In this document: positions 1 to 10,038 of the stretch, piece after piece
Layout of the letters: each line of letters opens with the position of its first letter
How positions within the stretch are numbered: the stretch's first letter is position 1
From: Costus lasius
Lineage: Eukaryota; Streptophyta; Magnoliopsida; Zingiberales; Costaceae
Length of the DNA: 64,000 nucleotides
NCBI GenBank assembly: GCA_027563935.2
Contig: CM050451.1
Span: 33,743,565-33,807,564 of the forward strand
Direction of reading: 5' to 3'
Translations under genes and position numbers: made by a program
The notes under the pieces: generated by a model
Told to the model about the DNA's origin: nothing
The model's database searches: none
The model's input: only the letters and a program-made list of their open reading frames with translations

Positions 1-1054
1 ATGATGCTCTTGATCTCACCGATCTAGCATCAATCCTCTCGATCGAAGCTTACCGATCGCAAGCCCTAATCAATCAAACATGATTAGACTGGATCTCACT
101 TACAATCAGAGTTTAAACTCCTTTAAACTGAATCAAAACAATCCAGTCCACACGATCTGACTTAAGTAAGCCATATCATCAAATTGTGCGACCCTAAGGG
201 TTTCCTTTAAATGTCGGTAACAATAACTTACATTATCACGATCAGTGAGGGTTATCTAGCAACACATCACTATCTCCCGATATAAAGGAAAGAGTCTTCC
301 AAGACTACACCCAAACCATAGCACAAGTGTGAATCCACTTCACAAGGCATACATATTTCCTTTGCCACTGGATGTTCTTATTGGACAAGCGTGTCAAGCT
401 TGTGACTCCAATACGATGAGCATGATTAAATCAGATGAACATAGTCATCTGGGTATGGCCATACACTTTCTCAATCATCTCATATAGGGGGGGCCTTAGA
501 ACATCACACTCCTTAAACAAGGAGACGGCAATCCTTTATCTATCACTAGTGTCCTAACCTGACTCATGATCATTATCCAAGATAGTCTATAACCATTATG
601 TTTCAAATGATATTGAACTACCTCAAAACAATGACAATCATCATTTAGAAACACAAGTGATCTCAAGTCAAAGGACATGTGCCACTTGTTGCAATCAAGG
701 ATCATTCACATTGTGACAAGCAATTGAATGTCCTAGAAGGGTCTGTCCAGTACATCCAATGTACCCATGAGTCTACATCTTATTCCATGCTCGAAGCATC
801 CTATAAGATTAGAATACATATTAGTCTCAATCATATCAAGGCTGTCTCATGTTCACCAAGATATATCGACTAAGGACATTTAGCATGTCAGCCTAGCTGA
901 ACAGCTTTGAGACATTATTCAGTAGTACACTTATTACAGCAGACAAGGTAACAACCTGAATAATAACCATGCCTTTATAAACACAAGAGTTTATTACATG
1001 ATACTGATACAATCCCAAGGCCTCAAACATTAGCCTTAAGGGCATACCCCAACA
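1..1054 (-). mobile_element. Cop-1 LTR, partial, reversed, cut off by the window edge
   Basis: This is the reverse complement of the LTRs of element B (10039-11739). It ends at 1054 with the complement of the LTR start (TGTTGGGGTATGCCC). Past this end the sequence switches at once to the integrase region of Cop-2 copy A1, so this LTR, or the element it belongs to, was inserted in A1. The other end lies outside the window, so I cannot tell a solo LTR from the edge of a full element, nor see both target duplicates. GTATGGCCATAC, the palindrome shared by these LTRs, is present near 453-464. Confidence 0.88.
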
Positions 1055-3582
1055 GTTTATTAGGGAAAATGACAAAGGCGCCCTTCACCAAGATTGGTGA
1101 GAGGGAAGATGGTTTATTAAATCTCATACATACTGATGTGTGTGGGCCCTTCAATAAACAAGCCAGAGGAGGGTACAACTACTTCATTACCTTCACTAAT
1201 GACTTCAGTAGGTATGGCTATGTCTACTTAATGAGACATAAATCTGAATCCTTTGAGAAATTCAAGGAGTTCAAGAATGAAGTAGAGAACCAGCTTGGAA
1301 GATCCATTAAAGCTCTTCGATCAGATCAAGGTGGAGAATACCTGAGCGGTGAGTTCTTCGACTATCTGAGAGAGTGTGGGATCATATCCCAACTCACTCC
1401 TCCTGGAACACCTCAATGGAATGGTGTGTTTGAAAGGAGAAATCGAACCCTATTGGATATGGTTCGATCTATGATGAGTCATGCAACTCTACCTTCATCA
1501 TTCTGGGGGCATGCATTAGAAACAGCTTCTCTGATACTGAATAATGTTCCATCTAAGAGTGTCTCCAAAATACCATACGAGATGTGGAGTGGGAGATGCC
1601 CTAATCTCGCATTTATCAGGATCTGGGGATGTGAGGCTTATGTCAAACGTCAGGATTCTAGCAAGCTAGAACCTAGATCTGATAAGTGTGTGTTTGTGGG
1701 GTATCCTAAGGAAACTAAAGGATACTACTTCTATGTCCCAACCGAGAACAAAGTTTTTGTTGCTCGGGGTGCTGTCTTTCTAGAGAAATAATTTCTTATG
1801 AAAGAAGTTAGTGGGAGGAAGTTTGACTTGGATGAGGTCCAAGTGCAAGCACAAGACAAAGAGATGGAATCTGAGTCACCTGCACCAGTTGCTAGGCAAC
1901 CTGAGGCTCAGACACAGGTCCCGCGTAGGTCTGGGAGAATTCGTCGTGCACCTGAAAGGTATGGGTCGCTACCGACCCAACACGATGGGATCTTCATCAT
2001 TGAGGATGAACCCAGAACCTATGATGAGGCGGTCAGTGGACCGGACTCCGAGAAATGGCTTGACGCCATGCGATCCGAGATGGATTCCATGTCGGCTAAC
2101 CAAGTCTGGGATTTGGTTGAGCTGCCTGATGGGGCAAAATCCATAGGGTGTAAATGGGTCTTCAAGAGGAAGACAGACATGGATGGCAAAATAGTTACCT
2201 ATAAGGGTAGACTAGTGGCTAAAGAATTTAAACAAGTCCACGGGGTGGACTATGATGAAACCTTCTCGCCAGTTGCCATGATTAAATCCATTCGGATTCT
2301 GCTTGCTATAGCTGCATATCATGACTATGAGATATGGCAGATGGATGTGAAGACAGCGTTCCTTAACGGGAAGCTGACTGAGGATGTGTATATGTCACAA
2401 CCTGATGGCTTCATCCATCCTGCAGAGGCTAATAAGGTCTGCAGGCTAAAGAGGTCTATTTACGGATTGAAGCAAGCATCTCGAAGTTGGAATCTTCGAT
2501 TTGATGAAGCTGTGAGAGATTATGGCTTTATCAAAAGCGAAGATGACGCCTGTGTATACAGAAAATTCAGTGGGAGCTTGGTGATTTTTCTGGTCTTGTA
2601 TGTTGATGACATACTGCTCATCGGAAACGACATCCCTAGTCTTCAAGCTGTGAAGACATGGTTGGGGAAGTGTTTCGAGATGAAAGACTTAGGGGAGGCC
2701 GCCTATATTCTAGGCATGAGGATCTACCGGGATAGATCCAAGAGGCTTCTGGCCCTTAGTCAGAGTACTTACATTGATAAGGTACTGGAGAGGTTCTATA
2801 TGGAGCAATCCAAGAAAGGATACCTTCCAGTAAGACATGGCCTTACTCTCTCAAAGAGCCAGTGTCCTACAACACAGGCTGAGAGGGATGACATGAGTCG
2901 AATTCCTTATGCTTCGGCAGTCGGATCGATCATGTATGCAATGTTGTGTACTAGACCAGATGTGGCATATGCTGTGAGTATAACCAGCTGATACCAATCC
3001 AATCCAGGTCTGCAGCACTGGGTGGCTGTAAAGAACATCCTAAAGTATCTGAGAAGAACTAAGGATCTGTTCTTGGTCTATGGGGGACAGGAAGAGCTCA
3101 GTATGCAGGGCTATACTGACGCATCGTTCCAATCTGACCCTGACGACTTTAGATCGCAGGCCGGCTATGTGATCAAGATAAATGGAGGCGCTGTATGTTG
3201 GAAGAGCTTCAAGCAATCCACCATAGCAGATTCGACAACCGAAGCTGAGTATGTGGCTGCTTCTGAAGCAGCCAAGGAAGCTGTTTGGATAAGGAAGTTC
3301 TTATGTGATCTTCAAGTGGTACCTAGTGCAATGGATCCCATTGAACTCTACTGTGACAACAATGGAGCAAATGCACAAGCCAAGGAACCACAGTCTCATC
3401 AAAGATCCAAACACATACTCAGAAGATTTCACCTAATCGGAGAAATCATTGACAGAGGTGATGTCAAGATTAGCAGAGTAGACACAGAGAACAATCTGGC
3501 AGACCCATTGACCAAGGCTTTGGCACAGCAGAAGCATGATGGTCACGCTAGAGATATGGGGTTGAGATTCCTCAACTTCTAG
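1055..3582 (+). pseudogene. Cop-2 copy A1: copia pol (integrase, RT, RNase H) with two stop codons
   Basis: This is the 3' two-thirds of a Ty1/copia polyprotein in one frame. Integrase is visible from LIHTDVCGPF through LRSDQGGEYL to WNGVFERRN, which hold the D, D and E positions. An LTR-like linker rich in P and Q follows, then reverse transcriptase with YVDDILLIGND, then RNase H with YTDASF and DSTTEAEY. The frame is broken only by TAA at 1789-1791, at the end of integrase where element B has a Glu codon, and TGA at 2989-2991, where B has an Arg codon. There are no frameshifts. The gag and protease part is absent because the Cop-1 LTR at 1-1054 interrupts the copy. The ORF ends at 3582, followed by the polypurine tract and the LTR. 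It is inactive but not very old. Confidence 0.9.
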
Positions 3583-3592
3583 GTCTTAGTGC

Positions 3593-3603
3593 AAGTGGGA
3601 GAT
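3593..3603 (+). other. polypurine tract of Cop-2 copy A1
   Basis: The purine-rich stretch AAGTGGGAGAT lies directly before the LTR start TGTTGGTGTATATGC. It matches the tract before the 3' LTR of element B (AAGTGGGAGAT). It is the expected plus-strand primer site for reverse transcription. Confidence 0.8.
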
Positions 3604-5573
3604 TGTTGGTGTATATGCCCTAGGACCTAGTTTTGGTCAACTTATGTACTACTTGACATTGATATTTATATATCATTCTGGCAATGTCGTTATCATTGTT
3701 TGTCTACACCTGCGATTGTGTACTTACATGATAATGTCCCTGGAGACAGATTGGATCTGTGCTCAAATAATCGTCCCCAGTCGATGTACCTGAGTGGATA
3801 TGGGACAGCTCTGGTACTTGTGAGACTGGTATGTGGGCTGGTTAGGCACGTGGTGCTAACGCAGACACATGGGTATATCATTGGAGGATATACTGGATAG
3901 ACCCGCTATGAGGCTATGACTTGGTGTCATGAGTTATCCTCATAAGTGACAGGAGATGCATTGATCCCTTGCCTTGAGGTCATTGATCATTCTATATGGT
4001 TAGGGACTTGCTTTGATACAACCTAACACCTTGCCGTAGCTGGGAGGTCATAACGGTTGTCATTGAGCATGTCACGACCCATATGAGAAGATCAATGGAT
4101 AGACATAGGATTTGCCCCTTCCCTAGGGAAGTATGATATCCATAGAGCTCCTTTATTATTCTATGACTGAGAGTGTATGGCCATACCCAGGTGAGAACCT
4201 GTTTTAGTCATAACCATGTGATTGGATGAAAACAAGTGGTGACACACTTGTCCAATCGGATATCAGTTCGGCAAAGAGACTGTAATGCATCTGTACCTAG
4301 TTGCGATGATGGGGATGTCGATGTCGATATCCATTCCAATGACCTGGGCAGCAGCGATGCACTGCTAGGTGCCACTCACTGCTTGTGATGACCTCTAGTC
4401 AGCACTACCAGCGTCAGAGGAACCTACAGGGTCGCACACCTTGATACTTGAGTTCTCGTATTGATCGGGAAGCCTTATGATCGAGTTATTGGATAACTCG
4501 GATCTAATTGGGAGATTTCATCAGCGCCAATGGGCCTGATGAGATGAAAGAATATTATTGGAGCCAAACTTTATTTTTGGCAGGTTGACCCGTATTTGAC
4601 CATGGTTGGTCACATTTGGATTAGGGTTGCATTGGATTGGATCCAAGTGCTTAATCAACCCATGTAATGAAGTTTGGGCTAGCTCATTATCCAATGAGGC
4701 CCAATAACAAGTTCTCATGGAGAGATGAGAGGCTAAAAGGGTATAATGGGGAGAAACATGAACCATTAAGCGCCTAGGGGCATAATGGGGTCATGTTGGC
4801 GCCTTTGCTTCATTATGGAAGTAAAGGGCACCTCCCCTCTCTTCCTTGGATGGAATGCATGCCTCTATGGCATTGCTTGGGGCGGAAGGCAAGGCCTTGG
4901 CGCACAAGGAAAGGCGTGGGGCACAAAAGGAATGGTTGAATGAGAATTATGGAAATGTCTTGGAGACTTTCCTTGTCTCAAACCTCCTCATCCTAGCCCT
5001 ACACTTGTCATGATCCTAGCCCTTACCCTAACCGCCTCTTGCTCTATAAATGTGACCCTAGTCGCCCCCTCTTGAGGATGATCAATCCTTGAAGGCGTGA
5101 ACACATCAAGAGGGCAAGAATAAGGGGCATTGGCGCAACCATCTTCTTCCATCAAATCCTAGCTGCAAGCTTCTTCCCTTCTTCCTCCTTTGGCGCAAGA
5201 GAAGTAAAGGCTTGGCGGCATTCTCCCTTTTCCTCTCTTCTTCATCAATTGGCGCTTCAACCTTGGAGGTGGCGCAAGCATTCAAGAAGAGAACTAAGGC
5301 TTGGATCTTCTTCCCGAGGCTAGCACCGAGCGTGGAAGAAGAGAACTCAAGAGATCCGTGTGTGTGAGACTGCAGAGGGCGCACACTTGGGCGCCTGCAT
5401 CGGCATCGCTCTACATTGCTCTTAAGGTATTTCCTAACTCATCGTGTCGACTACCTTGCTTGCGATCTTCACTGGGTTTTTGGGACCGGCCTGTTTCGGG
5501 GACATTCTTCCGCTGCGAAAAATGTATGTATATAACTCTGAAAATTGCAAAATGTCCCTGGGGTTTCCCAACA
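3604..5573 (+). mobile_element. 3' LTR of Cop-2 copy A1
   Basis: The LTR starts TGTTGGTGTATATGCCC after the polypurine tract and ends GGGTTTCCCAACA, about 1.97 kb, with TG/CA ends. The end is confirmed by the reversed A3 copy, where the same end abuts a primer-binding site at 60289-60300. A TATA-like box (CTCTATAAAT) at about 5042 fits the promoter. AAG/GTATTTCC at 5424-5434 is the splice-donor-like position seen in the other Cop-2 LTRs. GTATGGCCATAC at 4175-4186 is shared with Cop-1 LTRs. Small ORFs in this region are not genes. Confidence 0.85.
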
Positions 5574-5819
5574 TCTTCTGCAAATCTTAGTTTCCTACGC
5601 AATCTAAGAGTTCTATTAATTTCAGGATCAAAAGGAACTAATGGTCCTGACCTAAGACTTCTGTGCATAAACAAGTAGAGAGTCAGAAAAGTTCAGAAAT
5701 TGCAGAATTTAAAAGAAAATTAGAATCTATTTCAGGAAAAATAAAAGCTTAGTCTAGCAATACTACAAATTAAACCAATATTAACAAAACCGAAGTCCCC
5801 GGCAATGGCGCCAAAAACT
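5574..5819 (-). mobile_element. Gyp-1 leader fragment with tRNA-Asp-like primer-binding site
   Basis: On the minus strand the Gyp-1 LTR (5820-7754) is followed by a short spacer and then TGGCGCCATTGCCGGGGAC (5794-5812). This is complementary to the 3' end of plant tRNA-Asp apart from one base, a primer choice typical of Athila/Tat-type gypsy elements. About 220 bp of untranslated leader follow and then stop at the end of the A1 LTR (5573), so the rest of this gypsy element is missing here. Confidence 0.75.
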
Positions 5820-7754
5820 TGTTGTGCTCCGCAAGTGCACGGATACTCGAAGTAATATTTAAGATATCGAACCACAGAGACTTCATTATTAAGTACTGGT
5901 TAATTTAGTTCTCACTAGCTAAGCAGACCGAAGATTGTGAAAATAGCAATCGAACTATATAGGAGAAAATCAGAATTGGAAAAGCGGGACTAGGGGTTCG
6001 TTCATCTTGATATTCGTGACTAGATATTATTAAGGATTCACCAATCTATATTTTTTTTCGGGTTAAGGTGTAGTTCACTTAATTAAGAAACCAACGCGCT
6101 CTCGCGCAATTGGTTACAAAGAACGATCCTCACTCTCATGCAAGATCGATTCAATGGTAAAGATAGGTGAACTTTTTGTTAAAGAGATTAAGAATCAGTC
6201 TCGTGCATTCCATCTCAATACCAAGATCCCAAGCAAAACTAAGCACTCTTGTACCTTAGTTTCACAAGTTTTACTCAAGGTTTTCTAATAATCCAACATC
6301 TATCTCTAGCATGCTCTCATATCTAAAACTATGGTAATCCTTAGATCATAACATCAACAAGAATTAAACTATTAAAATCTAAGAACAAGAACTCTACCAA
6401 TCTCTTGCGAAGAGTTCTTTTCATAAATCCTAGGGTTCCAAGTTCTATGATATTATCTTCTCAGTCTATAGCATAAAACTCTAAAACATGTTAATGCATG
6501 ATGCTAAGAACAATCAAAGGCATGAATCACTTGAGTAAAATAACCATAACCAAAATATATTGATGTAAGAAAAGTTATCTAGTCATTGAAGTAACAAAGA
6601 GAACTACACCCCCATGTCCCTAGGGAAAATTAAGCTAGCATGGAAGAAGATTCATAATGACACATGATTTTAGTATGATCAAAGAGAATAAAGAGGGAGT
6701 AAGAGTTACATAACAGGGCTGCAACTGAATCACAGCCCAAAATTTCCTTAGTAGTCGCGATGAATAGTGCTGCAACCACGTTTTTGGTGATTTCTCCCTC
6801 GATTGATCTCCTCTTGATCTGAAACTTCTATGGCGTCTTCTTCTTCCTCAGGCGAAGCTTCCCTTCAAAACTCATGGCTGGAGGTGATCTGTGCAGTGAA
6901 CGACGGTGAAATCTAGCGTGGCGGCGATTCTCCCAAATTCTCTCCAAATCATGAATAAAAATTGTGTTTTTTTTTCTTCGCGTGTTTTCTCCTCTAAAAG
7001 ACCAGTCCACATCTTCTTTCGGATCTAAATTTAGCCTCCTAAATCTCCGAAAATCATGTTTCCAATGAATCCGCGGAAAACTCGGGAATCTGGGTTCAAA
7101 AATACGGTACCGTATGCTGAATATGGCAGTGCCGTATTTCTTTCTGTGAAATCCGAGCAGAAAACACGGCACTGTGTATTTTCCCACCGCAGTGTCATAT
7201 TTGTGCCAAAACCTCTCTGGTCTAAATCGATGGAAAATACGGTACCGTGATAAAATCGGAGTGAAATACGGTAGTGCCGTATTTCTGCTGAAACTTTCTA
7301 TTCTGGATCGCCAAAAATTATGGTACCGTGTACTTCTACACGGCAGTGCCGTATTCTCGCTTAGGTCTTCTGGATGAAATCAGCACAAAATACGGTACCG
7401 TGAAAGTTCTGGGGCAAAATATGGCAGCGCCGTATTTTCGTCTGGTTGAAAGCGGTGAAATACGGTACCGTGTAAATTTACACGGCAGTGCCGTATTTTT
7501 GTCAAGAGCATCCTTTTGACTTGAAATTTGATGGGGAGACTCCTCTTCATGGTTAGAACTCATTCATGCATTTGCATTGCTTGAAAACCGGTAAAAAATA
7601 TACCTTTTTGCCTAAAATTGATTAAAAACCAAAGCTGGTGAAGATTCCGAAGCATTTGGAAAGAAAGGTATAAAAATAAAGCAAGAGAATAAGATTACGG
7701 CTTAAAAAGACTACTAAATAAGTATGAAAAACACTATAAAATTTGGAGTCATCA
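5820..7754 (-). mobile_element. Gyp-1 LTR (gypsy, Athila/Tat-like), 5' LTR, reversed
   Basis: A segment of 1935 bp bounded by TG and CA next to the primer site. It is homologous to the LTR at 20674-21992. The two share the terminal block GCAAGTGCACGGATACT and the following GATATCGAACCA. The outer end at 7754 cuts straight into a Cop-2 LTR (A2), which is missing its first part, so Gyp-1 was inserted in A2 or later rearranged with it. The interior holds the hairpin array at 7101-7500. Confidence 0.75.
7101..7500. repeat. array of about six palindromic hairpin units in the Gyp-1 LTR
   Basis: Blocks of the form AAATACGGTACCGTG - short spacer - GGCAGTGCCGTATTT recur at about 7101-7138, 7234-7285, 7319-7355, 7389-7437 and 7458-7498, with a degenerate unit at 7161-7200. 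Each block is a long imperfect inverted repeat. The last contains the perfect 18-bp palindrome CCGTGTAAATTTACACGG (7468-7485). The unit at 7326-7343 has the same stem with a CTTC loop. The diverged Gyp-1 LTR at 20674-21992 keeps weaker versions of the pattern. Confidence 0.8.
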
Positions 7755-8390
7755 GTTGACCTGAATTTGACCATGGTTAGGTCACATTTGGATTTGGGTT
7801 GCATTGGATTGGATCCAATGGCTTAATCAACCCATTCAATGAAGTATGGGCTTGCTCATTGACCAATGAGGCCCAATAACAACCCCATTGGCGCCTAAGG
7901 GGTATAATGGGGTGAAGTAGGCAAATTTGCTTCATTATGGAAGCAAATTGCGCCTAGCCCTAACCCTGGCCGCCCCTTGCTCTATATAAGTGGCCCTAGG
8001 CGCCCCCTCTTAGGTATTCTATTCCTTGGAGGCGTGAACACTAAAAGAAGCGAGAGCAAAGGGTGAAGGGCGAGAGCAAGGGTTCAATTAGCGCAACCCT
8101 TCTTCTTCCATCAAGCCGCAAGTGATCTTCTTCCTCTCCTTGGCGCAAGAGGGACTTCACCTTGGCGGCTTCTCCTTCTCCTCATCTTCTTCTTTGGTGC
8201 TTCATCCTTGGAGGTGGCGCAAGTCTTGAAGAAGGTGACAACGGCTTGGATCTTCTTCCCGAGGCTAGCACCGGGCGTGGAAGAAGAGGACTCGAGGCAT
8301 CCGTGTGTGTAAAACTGCAGAGGGCGCACGCTTGTGCGCCTATCACGACATCAGCCTCATCTTGCTTTAAGGTATATTATATCTCATAAA
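7755..8390 (+). mobile_element. 5' LTR remnant of Cop-2 copy A2
   Basis: Homologous to 4582-5430 of the A1 LTR, including the TATA-like box (CTCTATATAAG, near 7979) and the donor-like AAG/GTATATTA at 8369-8377. The first part of the LTR is missing, replaced by Gyp-1. The last ~150 bp of the LTR, the primer site and most of the leader are deleted: the sequence passes from just after the donor position into the distal leader. A2 could therefore not prime reverse transcription. Confidence 0.72.
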
Positions 8391-8975
8391 TAAATATCAA
8401 GTCTAGTAGCCTTCTAACGCGTAGCCCTCACTAAGCTATCGATCAATGGTGTTGTGAACTGTTTCCCACCCTCGTGGGACACACCCACTTATCTTTAGAA
8501 AGTGCGTGGTGGCAATGGTTTCCCCAGTCCATTTTAATCGGGGGCGCCTTCGCAAGGAAACTCGTTGGCCCTGGGCATAACGGTTAGGAATGGACTTGAC
8601 TAGAATTCCATATGTGCTGGGCACATGATGAAACTCTAGAGGCGTCGTTGAGAGGTTAGGGTTTCATGCTGTATCTAGCCCTCGCTGGACATGAAATGCC
8701 TAGACTGTCTCAATAAGGGGAATTGCTTGGAGCAATCAGCCAGCGTGCCTACCTTAGGAAGCATGGGTTACTTTGTGCATCTCATCCCACCCTCGTGGGA
8801 CGTGAAGCCTCATGTGGAATAAGGATCCCATCTCACTAGGAAGTCTTAAACTTCCCGATTACTTTGAGGGTTGTCAATTCAATTAAAATAGTGGGAGCCA
8901 TAATAATTTAAAACAAGTCCAGTTTAAATGATATGAAGTAGTACTAATCTGTTGTTTCTTGGTTATTGTAGAACA
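8391..8975 (+). other. Cop-2 copy A2 leader (distal part) with three hairpins and a splice-acceptor-like end
   Basis: Untranslated leader homologous to the reversed A3 leader. It has three short stem-loops with a CCTC loop: 8465-8478 (CCCAC/GTGGG), 8675-8688 (CTAGC/GCTGG) and 8786-8799 (CCCAC/GTGGG). It ends in a pyrimidine-rich stretch and TATTGTAG, immediately followed by AACAATGGCAACG, which holds the gag start. In Cop-1 the matching hairpins have different stem bases but keep pairing. Confidence 0.6.
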
Positions 8976-10033
8976 ATGGCAACGAACAATAGCGGTTGGT
9001 CACTGCGGTCTATCCTTGAGAAGGACAAGTTAGTTGGATCTAACTTGATGGATTGGTTTATGAACTTGAGAATTGTGCTCAAGCTCGAGAGAAAGCTCTA
9101 TGTCCTTGAGCAGCCCATTCCGAACCACTTCCATGCTCGGCCTCAGCGGCTGAGAAGGATGCTTATGATAAGCATCAGGCTGATACTTTGGAGGTTGCAC
9201 AATTGATGCTAACCAACATGTCGCCCGAGCTTCAAGGGCAATATGAATTGAAGAGTGCCTATGAGATTATTACTAATCTAAGACAGCTCTTTAATGAATT
9301 GGTTAGGCTCAATCCTCCTAAAGTTGACATTCAGTGTGTTGAGCCGAAAGGCTTGACCAAGGAACTGAAATTAAAGATGGAATGGATCAGGAACAATAAG
9401 TGCTATTCATGTGGAGGGCCACCTCATATGTTGAAGGACATGGTGCGACTTCAGAGTGAGATGCAGAGAGGCAAGGCTTCGTCTTCAAGATCAGGTATTT
9501 GTGTTACAGAAGTCAACCTTTCTACTTTTATGTCATGGGTATTGGATGCCGCATGTGGAGCTCATATTTGTACAAAAATGCAAGGGCTCAAGAAAAGTAG
9601 ATCGGTCCGGCCTGGAGAGATTGAACTACGGGTTGGAAACGGGGCACAGGTTGCTGTTGTTGCTGTAGGAGTTTTGACTCTCTCCCTACCTTCTAGACTT
9701 CTACTAGAGTTTGATAATTGCTATTATGTACCTTCGCTTACTAAGAACATTGTATCCATTCCTTGCTTGGCAAAGAAGGGATTTAAGTTTGAAATAAATA
9801 AGAACTCTTGTTCTTTTTCATTTGCAAATATGTTCTATGGGAAGGGTACTTTGTGCAATGGTGTATATGTGTTAGACATTGATAACTCTATTTGTAACAT
9901 AAATAACAAAAGGACCAAACTGAGTGGTTCAGTGGTGCTTTCCTATGGCATTGTCGCTTAGCCTATATAAACAAGAATCGCATTCAATAACTCCATGCAA
10001 ATGGGTTGTTAGATTCAAGTTCCTTGGAGGAAT
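8976..10033 (+). pseudogene. Cop-2 copy A2: gag and protease-like region, frameshifted
   Basis: The gag start is ATG at 8976 (MATNNSGWSLRSILEKDK), homologous to the Cop-1 gag N-terminus. A one-base loss near 9125 shifts the frame, and reading resumes from about 9188. The middle of Gag, present in B as roughly 100 codons, is absent here and also in A3. The zinc knuckle reads CYSCGGPPHMLKDM, with the last Cys replaced by Met. The protease site reads VLDAACGAHIC, where B has VLDTACGVHIC. A further frameshift near 9945 and a stop at about 9988 precede the insertion point of element B in the pre-integrase region. It continues at 19160. Confidence 0.85.
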
Positions 10034-10038
10034 TTGAT

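Noticed and set aside
5106..5678. ORFs of 87-125 codons at the end of the Cop-2 LTR
   Set aside because: Not kept in the other Cop-2 LTRs (7755-8390 and 60302-61692) as the same frame, and interrupted at the proposed donor.
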